From the NCBI RefSeq assembly GCF_002532075.1, contig NZ_LYXE01000046.1, positions 1-64,000 of the forward strand: a DNA stretch of 64,000 nucleotides, given 5' to 3'. Below, piece after piece: positions 9,096 through 18,473 of this stretch. Each line of letters starts with the position of its first letter. The first letter of the stretch is position 1. A program made the translations under genes and the position numbers. Under the pieces are notes generated by a model. It had not been told where the DNA came from and made no database searches. It saw nothing but the letters and a program-made list of their open reading frames with translations. The DNA comes from Candidatus Chloroploca asiatica. Its GTDB lineage: Bacteria > Chloroflexota > Chloroflexia > Chloroflexales > Chloroflexaceae.

Positions 9096-9986
9096 CTACC
9101 CAAGTTTCGCCAGCCACGGGAGCAAGGCGTCGGTGAACAGTTCGGGGGTTTCGTCGAAGGGGCAGTGGCCGGTGTCGGGCAGAATGGCGATTTCGGCCTG
9201 GGGCAAGATCCGCTGCTTGATTGCCTCGGCATCCGAGGGCGGGATCGAGCGGTCTTCGGCCCCCCAGATGAGCAACGTTGGCCCGTTGTATTCACCTGGT
9301 TGCATATCAATGCCAAAGCGTACCGATGAGCGCGTGACCGCAAGGTATGAATTGGCGCCGAAGCGGCGCAACGGACCACTGAAGGTCTCGACCAACTCAG
9401 GTGTGACCGCTTCTTTCCGGTGATACGAGGCGAGCAAACTCTGACGCACCCCCCATTCGTTGCCAAAGATGCCGGCGACCGTCTCGCCGATCACTGGTGC
9501 CCCGATCAGCGACAACAAGACCTGATCGGTCGGGGTCAACGGGCGCTCGTAGAGTTGCATGCCCGAGCTGTTGACGAGAATGAGCGCTCTGGTCAATTCA
9601 GGGAAACGCCGGGTAAATTCAGTTGCCGCCACGCCACCCATCGAGTGGCCGACGATGACCGCCGGTCCACCAACAACGTTTTGCACAAAATGAGCGATTT
9701 GCTCGGCCCAACGAACTTTGCTGGGCTGGCCTTCAGGTCGCGCCGAGTAGCCAAATCCATACAGATCAAGCGCGTAAAAGGTGTGCTCGCGGGCCACCGA
9801 GCGCACAATCTTGCGCCAATGGTCAATCAGGGCCCCATACCCATGAATAAAGACGACCGGCAGCCCCTGCACAGGCGTCGAAGCCCAGTACCGGGTCGGC
9901 CCAAGCGGGCCATCCAGATAATGCTCAGTAACACTATAACGCCGCTCTTCGTGCCGAGCGCTTGTTTCAACCTGCATCGCAACCAT
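9096..9986 (-). CDS. Alpha/beta hydrolase
   Basis: A 296-residue alpha/beta-hydrolase-fold protein with the oxyanion region FIHGYGALIDHW, nucleophile elbow GHSMGG, the acid in LLIWGAEDRSIP, and catalytic His in DTGHCPFDE. All triad residues are present, so it should be an active esterase, lipase or C-C hydrolase, with unknown substrate. The start at 9986 is supported by AAGGAAAAG about eight bases upstream; a frame extending to 10064 has no ribosome site. No signal peptide, so likely cytoplasmic. Promoter candidate TATGCT about 60 bases upstream. Confidence 0.88.
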   Translation of the reverse strand: MVAMQVETSARHEERRYSVTEHYLDGPLGPTRYWASTPVQGLPVVFIHGYGALIDHWRKIVRSVAREHTFYALDLYGFGYSARPEGQPSKVRWAEQIAHFVQNVVGGPAVIVGHSMGGVAATEFTRRFPELTRALILVNSSGMQLYERPLTPTDQVLLSLIGAPVIGETVAGIFGNEWGVRQSLLASYHRKEAVTPELVETFSGPLRRFGANSYLAVTRSSVRFGIDMQPGEYNGPTLLIWGAEDRSIPPSDAEAIKQRILPQAEIAILPDTGHCPFDETPELFTDALLPWLAKLG

Positions 9987-10088
9987 ATCTTTGCTTTTCC
10001 TTTTTTCTAGAACTTCGGGAAGCTCGTTTCTTTGTTGTGTAGCTATAGCATACCACAATTGCAAACTTTTTGCACAGGCTTTGCAGAC

Positions 10089-10149
10089 ATAACCGGTGCA
10101 ACAGAAAGAAGGTCCGCTAGGCCGAGAGCCTTTCTTCTGCGTCGGTTAT
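10089..10149 (-). terminator. Hairpin terminator after the methyltransferase gene
   Basis: Nested inverted repeats: ATAACCG (10089-10095) with CGGTTAT (10143-10149) and CAGAAAGAAGG (10102-10112) with CCTTTCTTCTG (10129-10139). The outer arm includes the stop codon of the minus-strand methyltransferase gene. Confidence 0.6.
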
Positions 10150-11267
10150 GCTAGGCCTTGCTCACGGCGATAGCGTTCGCGCAGGTCGTCAATGCTCACG
10201 AGGTTGCCCTCGGTGTCTTCGCAGTACCAATATTCCCAGCCATTCGAGGCAGGGCGTTGCTGGGCCAGCGCAGCAAGCCGATGCATCGAGCCATGCTGAT
10301 CGCGCCAGACGAGATGCCCATCGGCCTTGATCGTGGCCTCTTCGCGCCGATCGCGTGAAAAGAGGCGCTGACCCACCGCAAGGTAGTGCGCTTCAATCAG
10401 TTGACCCAGACTAATGCGTGGTTGGTGACGCCGCGAGGGGGTCACCAACTCACGCTCGCTCAGCGCCGACACAGAGATGCTATCGATCCTCCGACGGGCA
10501 AGCTCAATATACGCCGGTGCAATTTCGATACCAATGTAATTACGCTGCAACTTCTTTGCGACGGCACCCGTTGTCCCCGAACCAAAAAAGGGATCAAGCA
10601 CAAGATCGCCAGGGTTCGTTGAAGCCAGCAACACCCGGTACAGCAGCGCCTCGGGCTTTTGCGTCGAATGAGCTTTCTTGCCATCGATCTTCAACCGCTC
10701 GGCCCCGGTACACAACGGGAGGTACCAGACGTTTTGCATCTGTTTTTCGTCGTTGAAATGCTTCATCGCCTGGTAATGAAAAGTATAGCGTTTCTGTTCT
10801 TTTGACTTTTTGGCCCAGATCAAGGTCTCAGTCGCGTTCTGGAAACGTGTGCCGTGAAAATTGGGCATCGGATTCGTTTTGTGCCAGATGATGTCATTCA
10901 GGATCCAGTAGCCCAAATCCATCATGATTTTGCCGACGCGAAAGATATTGTGGTACGACCCGATGACCCAGATGGTGCCATCAGCTTTCAAAACGCGCCG
11001 ACACGCGCTCAGCCACTGCTCGGTAAACTGGTCGTACGCTGCACTGTCAACAAACTGATCCCAACCGTCATCAACTCCCGCCACGACGGTTTGATCGGGT
11101 CGCAATAATGCTTGTTCAAGCTGCAGATGGTAGGGCGGATCGGCAAAAATGAGGTCAACCGATTGCGCAGGCAAGCGGGTGAGCACCTCAAGACAATTCC
11201 CCTCTACAATCTGATTCAGGGGAAGCCTAGCGTCCTCCACTGCGTCAAGATCTCCACGCCGTCGCAT
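10146..11267 (-). CDS. ccrM: CcrM-like DNA adenine-N6 methyltransferase (GANTC type)
   Basis: 373 residues with beta-class order: catalytic DPPY (43-46, in LIFADPPYHLQL), a target-recognition region, then the AdoMet-binding LDPFFGSGTTG. Long stretches match the CcrM/HinfI-methylase pattern: DGWDQF, IWVIGSYHNIFRVG, ILNDIIWHKTNPMPNF, STQKPEALLYRVLL. The C-terminal 90 residues resemble the extra CcrM/RAMA domain (HYLAVGQ, ASNGWEYWYCED). It would methylate the adenine of GANTC. In alphaproteobacteria CcrM is a solitary cell-cycle regulator; here too no restriction endonuclease is encoded nearby. The start at 11267 is preceded by GGGAGA; the longer frame to 11363 reads through a dispersed palindrome. 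Confidence 0.92.
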   Translation of the reverse strand: MRRRGDLDAVEDARLPLNQIVEGNCLEVLTRLPAQSVDLIFADPPYHLQLEQALLRPDQTVVAGVDDGWDQFVDSAAYDQFTEQWLSACRRVLKADGTIWVIGSYHNIFRVGKIMMDLGYWILNDIIWHKTNPMPNFHGTRFQNATETLIWAKKSKEQKRYTFHYQAMKHFNDEKQMQNVWYLPLCTGAERLKIDGKKAHSTQKPEALLYRVLLASTNPGDLVLDPFFGSGTTGAVAKKLQRNYIGIEIAPAYIELARRRIDSISVSALSERELVTPSRRHQPRISLGQLIEAHYLAVGQRLFSRDRREEATIKADGHLVWRDQHGSMHRLAALAQQRPASNGWEYWYCEDTEGNLVSIDDLRERYRREQGLA

Positions 11268-11302
11268 TGGTTTCTCCCAACTTCGCGCATGTATACATTC
11301 TG

Positions 11303-11335
11303 AGACCTCACAGGTCTTGAAGACCTGTGAGGTCT
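11303..11335. repeat. Dispersed palindromic repeat, copy 1
   Basis: Perfect 15-base arms (AGACCTCACAGGTCT and complement) around TGA, just upstream of the methyltransferase start. An almost identical element occurs at 46797-46833. The centre of each differs (TGA versus TCA), as expected for independently inserted REP-like units. Confidence 0.85.
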
Positions 11336-11393
11336 TAAAAAACTCATCTATGTGCGCCAACATATCTTCCGTGAGAAGGCCTCCCGGCTACCG

Positions 11394-11648
11394 TTAGCCG
11401 TCAGTCTCTCCAGCCGTAGTTTTACCCTTCGCTGCCTCGGCTGCCTCGGCCATCGTGCGCAAGGCGGTAAAGAGTTCAATCGACAGCAAGACACCACTCG
11501 GGTAGCCTTTCTGGGTAATCACAATCGGCTGATTCTGCTCACGCGCTCGCTTCATCAGCATTGCAAGCGAACTTGCTGCCTTCGAAATGGGCACCATGCC
11601 CCGTTGCAGATCGACATCCAGCGATAACACCGGGTTCTGATTGGACAT
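11394..11648 (-). CDS. Phd/YefM-family antitoxin, orphan
   Basis: 84 residues with the Phd/YefM pattern: VPISKAASSLAMLMKRA near the start, QPIVITQKGYPSGVLLS in the middle and an acidic/alanine-rich tail (AEAAEAAKGKT). Such proteins dimerise on operator DNA and use a disordered tail to cover a Doc or YoeB/RelE toxin. No toxin gene is present on either side: downstream is the palindrome and methyltransferase, upstream the convergent-free gap to 11851. A TATACT -10 (11749-11754, minus) and a 12-base palindrome between it and the gene fit autoregulation. Confidence 0.82.
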   Translation of the reverse strand: MSNQNPVLSLDVDLQRGMVPISKAASSLAMLMKRAREQNQPIVITQKGYPSGVLLSIELFTALRTMAEAAEAAKGKTTAGETDG

Positions 11649-11721
11649 ACTCCGCGATCCTTTCTTCGCATTCGATATTCGAACCTGTAGCCTTCCCCAG
11701 GCTGGTTATTTTGTCGAACGC

Positions 11722-11754
11722 TGTTCATGAACAAAATGAATGATGATCAGTATA
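11722..11754 (-). promoter_or_regulatory. Promoter and candidate operator of the Phd-like gene
   Basis: On the minus strand TATACT (11749-11754) is followed by the perfect palindrome TGTTCATGAACA (11722-11733), placed about 10-20 bases into the transcript. Position and symmetry fit an autorepression operator. Binding is inferred. Confidence 0.45.
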
Positions 11755-11850
11755 CCTTGTAATCAATAGATTCACAAGAGGATGCAAAAAAGAAGGCGTG
11801 ACGATCGGCTTCACCAGATTGCCCTCGGTGAAGGCAGCGCTACAGAACCC

Positions 11851-14800
11851 CTAGCCCATTGCCTCTAGCAAGACCGCACTTGCCCATGAGCGTTGCCCAA
11901 CGACCGGCCCGTCTTCACAACTTAGCCGGGCAAGTGCTGCCAGGGCTGCTTCGGCACACGCACCTTCACCCTGGGCCAGACAACCCAAGGTTGCCAGGCA
12001 CTGCCGCCGTATGATGGGCAACGGATGGTCGGGCAAGCCCTGAGGTATGTGCAAGAGCGCTTCGAGCCTCACAACAACGATTGGCTCGGTCGCACGAGCC
12101 AGTGCCGTGACCGCTGCCAGGCGCAGCGCGAGTGGTTGATCACTCTTCACAGTCAACGCACAGAGCCAGTCAGGATCGAAGGTACGCTCGGCACGGTGGG
12201 TCAGGGCTTTCAGGCGAAGCACCAGAGGCGCATCAGGATCATCCAGGGGGTCTTCGAGGCGCAGATTCGTGGGCGCAAACTCTTCGAGCAGCGTATAGGC
12301 CTGCACCCGCACGGGGGGCGATGGGTCAGTCAGGTAGCGCTGCAACAACGGCAGCACGTCCTGTTCGCCACGCCGCAAGAGGGTTGCAAGCGCAGCCAGA
12401 CGTAGAGCCGGTGCCACGGCTGAATGTTGGCTGAGCCGGGTCAACAGAGGGGTTATCTGTGGGTCATCGAGTGGCCCCAACCCATCAAGGACGGCAAGCA
12501 TCGCGGGGCCACTGGCCGATTGCACTGCTTCCAGCAAGTAGGCGAGCCCGGTTGCATCACGATTGCGCGCCAGGACACGTGCCATTGCGAGTGCCAACGC
12601 TCCTTCTTGATGCTGATGAAACAGTTGCCTCAACTGACTCAGGCTGGCCTCGATCAGCGTGGCGGGCAACGCTTCAACCGCAGCGAGACGGATCTCGTCG
12701 GCTTCAGCAGGATCGCAGACAAGCGCAAGCAGGCTCGTCTGGGCTTCATACTGGAGACTACGGCCAAGCGCGGCAATAGCGGCATAACGAACCAGAGGGT
12801 CTTCGCCAGGATCACGCGCAAGTGCGCCAACAACAGTGGTTGGGATCGCTGGATGATCAAGCTGTTCGAGCATAGCCGCACGGATCGCCGGTTCGTCGCG
12901 CTGCAGGACGAGTCGTTCACCGAGCATGCGTTGTACAGCGGGATCGCGGTCGATTCTCTCCAACGCCATCAAGCGTAACCGCAGATCGAGCTCGGTCGCC
13001 TGCAACAATGCTGCCAGTTCTTCGACGGGATGACTGAGCCGAGCCAGCGTTACGAGCATGAACCGTGCAACGTCACATCGTTGTTCAGCCCAGAGCGCAC
13101 GACGCAGTGCGGTCACAACTTGCTCGCGCATCCCCACCGTATGGGCCAGGTGCGCCATCCCGCTGATTGCCGCCAGCGCCAGATGTCCCGCTTGCGCCTC
13201 CACCATCGCCGCAAACCACGTCGCCGGGTGTACCAAGCGGGGGTTGTCGGCCAGCGCTTCGGCCAGGATACGCTGTACTGGGGCCGGTAAGGGCAGGTCA
13301 GGCCAAGCCAGGGCTGGGGTCTGGGTGAGTTCCGGGGCAATCCGTCGCCAGTGCGCTTCAAGTACAGTGATGAACGAAGGGGCCAGCAGGGCAGTGAAGA
13401 TCGACAACGCTGTCCGGTCGCCGGTTTTGCCCAAAGCCTCAACGATGACCGAGGCAAGCGGTGGATCAAGGATCGCTTGCTGCAACCCCCTTCGCAAGGC
13501 GCCTGCCACAGTTGCACCACAAGCAGGATGCGCTCCCACATCGCCAAGCGCCAATGCAGCCACCCGTTTCACCAGCACTGGCGCATTACCCGTAAGCAGG
13601 GCCGCCCACGTTGGCTCAAGTTCCGGTAGGCCGCGTGACGCGAGATGTTCGGCGGCACGTACCTGTAGCACGAGGGGCAACCCTGGTCGTGCGAGCAGGC
13701 GACGCAACAGCACAACGCGAGGAGCGCTCTGTCGGGCAAGCACGTCAAGCGCATCAAGCCGGTTCGTCACTGGCAAGGCCGCACTTACACAGATGCGAGC
13801 GAGGAGCGTTGGCTTCCCAGGATGCGGAACCGTTGCCAGCGCGTCAAGCACCTCGCGTCGTGCAATGCGGGTGGCCTCTGGTCGCAGCAAGACCCGCGTC
13901 AAGGCAAACAAAGCCACCGATGGGGTCTCGTTCGCAAGACTGTGCAGAGCCGCCCGTCGCAAGAGGGGAGCGTCGGCAACCGCAGCCTCTTCAACAAGAT
14001 CGTGCCGGTTGGCGCAGGCGAGGGCCAGCGCCCGCAGTTCTTCAGGCACAGTAGGATCATCGAGGAGCGCCAGCGCCGCACGGGTGCGCTGCGTGCCCAT
14101 TGTCTCGTCGGTCAAAAGGGCGACACACCCTTCACGCAAGGGTGAGAGCGCAAGCAATTGCCGCGTTGCTCCATCAACACAGGCCGCGATATACGCCCGA
14201 AAGGCAGAGGCTGCGCCTGGAGCATCAGACGTGCCATCCGCAAGCAGTTCGGGCGTTGGGGCCAGGTCAATCAAGAGGTCAGCCGCGAGCCTGCGCAGGG
14301 CGATCGGCACCCCCGGTCGTTCCCCAAGCTCCAGCCAGATCGTCGGCAGTGCGGCCAGCAACGGGGCCGTCGACCGCATCGCCGCCAGCGTCCGGGCTTC
14401 GTCCTGCACCGCCGCTGCCGCAAAGAGCACCGGCAAGACAGGGGCTAGTTCGGCCAGCAGGGTTTGTCGCTCTTGATCAACCTCGGAAGCCGTCAGGTAT
14501 TCTACCAGACGCAGATATAACACCGGTGCATAGGTGGGCATCTCACGCACACACGCTACCAGGGCCCGCAGATTATCAAAGTCGTCCGTTTCACTCGCAA
14601 GCATCTCGAACAGGGGCACAGGATCAACGCGCAAGCCAGCGCTCAGGGCTGCGACAGCCGTGCGCTCTTCGACCGGCAGATCGGTGAGCGCATGGGGATC
14701 GTCATCTGCCAACACCCGTGCCTGTTCATACGAGCGCAAGTGAAGACGGCCTACCGCGACACCCGTATGCAGCATCCGGCCATTCCTAAACGGCCCTGTG

Positions 14801-15594
14801 CCTACCACTTCAATGACGGAATACTTGGCAAGCAATGGCTCGGCTAGCGCATAGGCCTGCGCATATAACGCGGCCCGCGAGGACGGAATGCCACCGATCG
14901 GGTAGATCAGGGCTAGTAACGCCAGATCCGCCAGACTCTCGCGCACCGGGGCAAGCGGCGCAAGATGGAGCGCCGCGAGCAGTGGGGCAAGATCGTAGGT
15001 TGGCAAGAGGTGCGCAAGCCACTGCTCAATGGTTGTGTCGGTGGGCAAAGCAAGCGGACGGATGCGCACCTCGTCCCAGGCTCCGCCCAGGGGCAGGGTT
15101 ACGGCGATCCGCAAAGTAGGCCACGTTCGCTGTGCCGAAACAAGAAACTGTTGCCAGATAGCCCGACGAGCGAGGGGCAGCACTTCCCAGTCATCAAGCA
15201 AAAGCACGCCGGGGCGCTGATGCGATACAAACTGCTCGGGTAAGCTAGCCTGATATGCTGCCCGCGCGAGTACCGCCCGTGGGGGAAGATTAAGCAAATC
15301 ATCGTCGCCCAGCGCAAGATAGAGCAAGGGCAGATCACTCGGATGCGCCACCCAGTGTGCTGCAAGTTGCATCAAGCCCAGCGAGCGCCCCGAGGCTGGT
15401 GGCCCGACCAACCCCAGCGTCGTCGGGGTCTCGATGAGCGCGGCGTACTCTGTCGCGACATCAAAGCCCAGGGGAAGGCGTAGCAACGACTCCATCAAAC
15501 GCAACGCCGGCTCACTAGACAGCCGCGTCTCGATCCTGGTGCGACACATGCGCAACCAGCTTTGGCCAAATGAAAACCCTCTCATCATGCCCAT
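11851..15594 (-). CDS. HEAT-repeat protein with degenerate P-loop NTPase domain
   Basis: 1247 residues. The first about 270 resemble a STAND/AAA-like NTPase: GLVGPPASGRS (64-71 core) is a Walker A in which the invariant lysine is arginine, and GVLLLDDWEV is a good Walker B. The remainder, about 300-1240, is alpha-helical, Ala/Leu-rich and made of HEAT-like repeats (R-x3-ALxALA, PVRVQAYTLLEEF near the C-terminus). Such solenoids bind proteins or act as sensors. It starts 15 bases after the stop of the clostripain-like gene, so the two form an operon. No signal peptide is apparent. NTP hydrolysis is uncertain because of the lost lysine. Function unknown. Confidence 0.8.
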   Translation of the reverse strand: MGMMRGFSFGQSWLRMCRTRIETRLSSEPALRLMESLLRLPLGFDVATEYAALIETPTTLGLVGPPASGRSLGLMQLAAHWVAHPSDLPLLYLALGDDDLLNLPPRAVLARAAYQASLPEQFVSHQRPGVLLLDDWEVLPLARRAIWQQFLVSAQRTWPTLRIAVTLPLGGAWDEVRIRPLALPTDTTIEQWLAHLLPTYDLAPLLAALHLAPLAPVRESLADLALLALIYPIGGIPSSRAALYAQAYALAEPLLAKYSVIEVVGTGPFRNGRMLHTGVAVGRLHLRSYEQARVLADDDPHALTDLPVEERTAVAALSAGLRVDPVPLFEMLASETDDFDNLRALVACVREMPTYAPVLYLRLVEYLTASEVDQERQTLLAELAPVLPVLFAAAAVQDEARTLAAMRSTAPLLAALPTIWLELGERPGVPIALRRLAADLLIDLAPTPELLADGTSDAPGAASAFRAYIAACVDGATRQLLALSPLREGCVALLTDETMGTQRTRAALALLDDPTVPEELRALALACANRHDLVEEAAVADAPLLRRAALHSLANETPSVALFALTRVLLRPEATRIARREVLDALATVPHPGKPTLLARICVSAALPVTNRLDALDVLARQSAPRVVLLRRLLARPGLPLVLQVRAAEHLASRGLPELEPTWAALLTGNAPVLVKRVAALALGDVGAHPACGATVAGALRRGLQQAILDPPLASVIVEALGKTGDRTALSIFTALLAPSFITVLEAHWRRIAPELTQTPALAWPDLPLPAPVQRILAEALADNPRLVHPATWFAAMVEAQAGHLALAAISGMAHLAHTVGMREQVVTALRRALWAEQRCDVARFMLVTLARLSHPVEELAALLQATELDLRLRLMALERIDRDPAVQRMLGERLVLQRDEPAIRAAMLEQLDHPAIPTTVVGALARDPGEDPLVRYAAIAALGRSLQYEAQTSLLALVCDPAEADEIRLAAVEALPATLIEASLSQLRQLFHQHQEGALALAMARVLARNRDATGLAYLLEAVQSASGPAMLAVLDGLGPLDDPQITPLLTRLSQHSAVAPALRLAALATLLRRGEQDVLPLLQRYLTDPSPPVRVQAYTLLEEFAPTNLRLEDPLDDPDAPLVLRLKALTHRAERTFDPDWLCALTVKSDQPLALRLAAVTALARATEPIVVVRLEALLHIPQGLPDHPLPIIRRQCLATLGCLAQGEGACAEAALAALARLSCEDGPVVGQRSWASAVLLEAMG

Positions 15595-15609
15595 CTCATC
15601 TCATACCAC

Positions 15610-18417
15610 TTACCGTCGCACCACTGGCACATAAATGAATGGACGCTGCAACCCTCCGGGCATCGGCAAGACACGGATGCCCCCTGTGCCCTCGGTAATG
15701 CCTCCCGGCCCACGCCCGGGGACCGGTTCGAGATAGGTGGTCAGCAACCGCGCCCATTCGCTCTGACTCGTTTGACTGGCAGGCCGATCAAAGACATACT
15801 GTTCAAACAGGGCCTGTTGTTGACCAAGTCGCTCGCCCGAAGGGAAAAAGATCGCGAGACCTCGCGCCTTCGGGAAACTGATGGGAAAGCCCGTTATGCT
15901 CTCTCCTGCACTAGCTCGATGTACAAGCACTGGTGTTTTGGTCTCATCCTCAAGCCAGACAACGAGTGTCTCAGCGGCTGTTCGCACCGTATCCGAAGCC
16001 GTCTCGATCGCCGCGACCTCAACCGCCAGGCTGTAGAGATCGATCAGCGCATCTTCTTGCGCCGCAATTTGCGCATTCCCTAGATTCAACGCATGAATCA
16101 GCCCATTTCCCGATGAGTCATAGCGCTGTGTTTTGGTTAGGGCCTCACGCAACGCAGGGCGCGTCGCTGCACCCGTCGTCGTTAGTTCAGTACGCACTGC
16201 GAGGGCAAAGGTCTCAAGCTGGGCAAGCAAGGCTTCGCTGCGACGCAGATCATACGCCACGAGGCTAAATGCTCGTTCCGGTCCTGCCGCCGCTGCGTAC
16301 GCCTCGACCACACCTGTCGCAACAACTGGTAGCTCGTCACTCCCAGCCCCTTCCAGGATGCTCAGCAACGCTTGCCACGGGGTTATCTGCCACATCTGGT
16401 CCGATGAACCAACCATCGCCCGCGCATACGGGGCCGTTGCGGTGAGCACATCGATGCTGCCCATCACTGGGGCCTGATAGATCACCAGGTCAAGCTGGTT
16501 AGCGTCGCCCAGCCCCGCTGCGCGATAGGCCGTCTGGAGATCGTCGAGATTGAGGGCGGTTGGGGCTTCACGCTCCCCCGGATGTTCGTCAAGCGCTAGC
16601 CACCCCGCCGCCTGGGCTGGGGTGATCAGCAACAGCGCTGTGCGCGTCTCAGGATACCGCGCTCGTCCAGCGGCAATGAAAGCAGCGAGCGTCGCAGGAT
16701 CGGCACTGTTGATCGCACCACGCGCACGACAATCTGGTGGCGTCTGCGCTGCGTACACGCAGAGTTCGGCCCCCCGGGGGCCATAATAGTCAGCCAGGCT
16801 GATCAGGTTGACCTGTGGGTAGGCCGTTGCCAGTGCTGGTAACCAGGCAAGTTGCTGCGCGGGCAACACTCCCCAGGGCAACCGCGTTCGGTCACCGAGC
16901 ATGTTGTCGCCCGCCAAATAGATCAGCAAGGTCCAGGCTGCGTCGCTCGCTGCACTATCAGGCTCACCTGGCTCAGCCAGAGGAGGCGGATCGAATGGGG
17001 CCGCTGGAGCAGGCAACAAGGTAATTGCCCGCTCAGCCTGGCTATAGCCATACTCAACCGTCGGGTTCAGCCGCGGATCGCCCGCATAGATCACCACATA
17101 CCAGCGGTAACTGCGCCTATAGGTAAAAGCAAAGGCCGGAACGTCAGCAAAACTGGCCGGACTCAACGCAAAGCTCAGGGGTTCACGATCTGCAGCACGC
17201 ACTGACCCACAGACCTGCACCGGTAAACCGGTTGCAGGATCACCACGCGCCGGATCATAGACACACAGTTGGTGAAAGGTGCCTGCGGTCGCCCGTCCTT
17301 GCCAGCGTAGCACGACTGGTGCGGCATCAGTCGCCACTGTTGTCGTATACGAGGCCGGCTCAAGCAGGGTCACCCCGGTGACATCTAGATCAAGCCCGGT
17401 TACGCTACCCCCTTCGGCCAGGCTCGTCAGTTGTGGCCCGGCCCAGAAGCCGGTTCGCCCCGGCAGGCGCGGCGGTGCCACAGGCAGATCACGGTACCAG
17501 ATCTGATACCGACTACCCGTAACCAGCGGCGGCACCCCAACAAAGCGATAGCTCCCATTCGCATCACTCCGCGTACTGGCAAGCACCGCGGATCCCGTCG
17601 CATTCGACCGGATCAAGAGCAGCAGGGCGCTCGCGACGCCACCCTCACTCGTGCGCACTTGCCCGGACAGGCTCGTGGCGGGAAAACAGACATTGGCCCG
17701 CAGATCGTCAAGCCAGAGTTGCTGCGCCAGCGTCTGATTGGTGCGGATGGTCTGCACCACAAAGACAAAGCGACCACGGCTCCGCAGTTCGGCCAGCACA
17801 TCGGCATCAAGCACCTCCCACTCGAACAAACGCCAGGTCGCATCATCATCCTGCGCCACCTCACGCGTTTTCACCGTCACCAGGGGCGGCTCGCTCGCCA
17901 CACCATCCTCCGACGCAAACAAGGCGATCTGCAACTGATCACCAGGGCTGGTTGAACCACGCCCATAACGGTACTGCAGCGCCCCATAGAGTTCAGTTAC
18001 CCCGGCAGGCAAGGTCACCACCTGCCCCGTCGCCGCCACCGCCTCGGTCGGGGAGAGCAACAGTGCCTGGGCGCCCGAGAAAGGTTCATCGCCGGAAAAG
18101 CTCCGCTGAGGTCGATACTCCTTCCACGGCGACACCTCAGCCGCCAGATTCACCTGCGAATCAGCCAGCACCTGGCGACACGTCACGACCGACGACTCGG
18201 GCTTCAGTTCACCCTCAAGGATCTGAAGGGCGGAAAAAAACCGGGGAGGACGCGCCTCCGGCACGAAGCGATCAACGCTCTGCTGCGCCTGACCCGGCCC
18301 AGCGTGCCCAAGACTCGCCACGAGCACCAAACACATGACCAGCCAGGGCAACCCATAGCGTATACGCCTGGCAAAGGATTGGCCCTGGTGCGCTATAATA
18401 GAAGAAGAGCAAAACAT
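15610..18417 (-). CDS. Secreted clostripain (C11)-fold protein lacking the catalytic dyad
   Basis: About 935 residues with an N-terminal signal peptide (basic ARRIR, hydrophobic YGLPWLVMCLVLVASL, small residues before GQAQQ). Residues about 230-330 hold a Cna-B/carboxypeptidase-regulatory-like beta domain (GSYRFVGVPP); a peptidase C11 domain begins at AWTLLIYLAGDNML. In active clostripains the histidine lies in an HGxGW strand end and the cysteine in a DACLMG motif; here the equivalents are LLLITPAQAAGW and VIYQAPVMGS, so His and Cys are both gone. It is probably a non-enzymatic binding or surface protein. ATG 18417 has AAAAGGG upstream; 18456 and 18336 are alternatives. Operon with the HEAT protein; divergent from gatA. 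Confidence 0.75.
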   Translation of the reverse strand: MFCSSSIIAHQGQSFARRIRYGLPWLVMCLVLVASLGHAGPGQAQQSVDRFVPEARPPRFFSALQILEGELKPESSVVTCRQVLADSQVNLAAEVSPWKEYRPQRSFSGDEPFSGAQALLLSPTEAVAATGQVVTLPAGVTELYGALQYRYGRGSTSPGDQLQIALFASEDGVASEPPLVTVKTREVAQDDDATWRLFEWEVLDADVLAELRSRGRFVFVVQTIRTNQTLAQQLWLDDLRANVCFPATSLSGQVRTSEGGVASALLLLIRSNATGSAVLASTRSDANGSYRFVGVPPLVTGSRYQIWYRDLPVAPPRLPGRTGFWAGPQLTSLAEGGSVTGLDLDVTGVTLLEPASYTTTVATDAAPVVLRWQGRATAGTFHQLCVYDPARGDPATGLPVQVCGSVRAADREPLSFALSPASFADVPAFAFTYRRSYRWYVVIYAGDPRLNPTVEYGYSQAERAITLLPAPAAPFDPPPLAEPGEPDSAASDAAWTLLIYLAGDNMLGDRTRLPWGVLPAQQLAWLPALATAYPQVNLISLADYYGPRGAELCVYAAQTPPDCRARGAINSADPATLAAFIAAGRARYPETRTALLLITPAQAAGWLALDEHPGEREAPTALNLDDLQTAYRAAGLGDANQLDLVIYQAPVMGSIDVLTATAPYARAMVGSSDQMWQITPWQALLSILEGAGSDELPVVATGVVEAYAAAAGPERAFSLVAYDLRRSEALLAQLETFALAVRTELTTTGAATRPALREALTKTQRYDSSGNGLIHALNLGNAQIAAQEDALIDLYSLAVEVAAIETASDTVRTAAETLVVWLEDETKTPVLVHRASAGESITGFPISFPKARGLAIFFPSGERLGQQQALFEQYVFDRPASQTSQSEWARLLTTYLEPVPGRGPGGITEGTGGIRVLPMPGGLQRPFIYVPVVRR
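18394..18399 (+). promoter_or_regulatory. -10 element upstream of gatA
   Basis: TATAAT 75 bases before the gatA start; no convincing -35. The core CTATAATAG is nearly self-complementary, so it could also supply a TATTAT for the divergent gene. Confidence 0.4.
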
Positions 18418-18473
18418 AGCTACCCTTTTGTGATGCCTGCCCCATCGGCAACGCATCGGTTGAGAGAGGCCCC

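Noticed and set aside
13058-14476. 472-codon open frame on the plus strand
   Set aside because: Antisense shadow of the HEAT-repeat gene with Ser/Arg/Ala composition typical of complementary GC-rich coding DNA.
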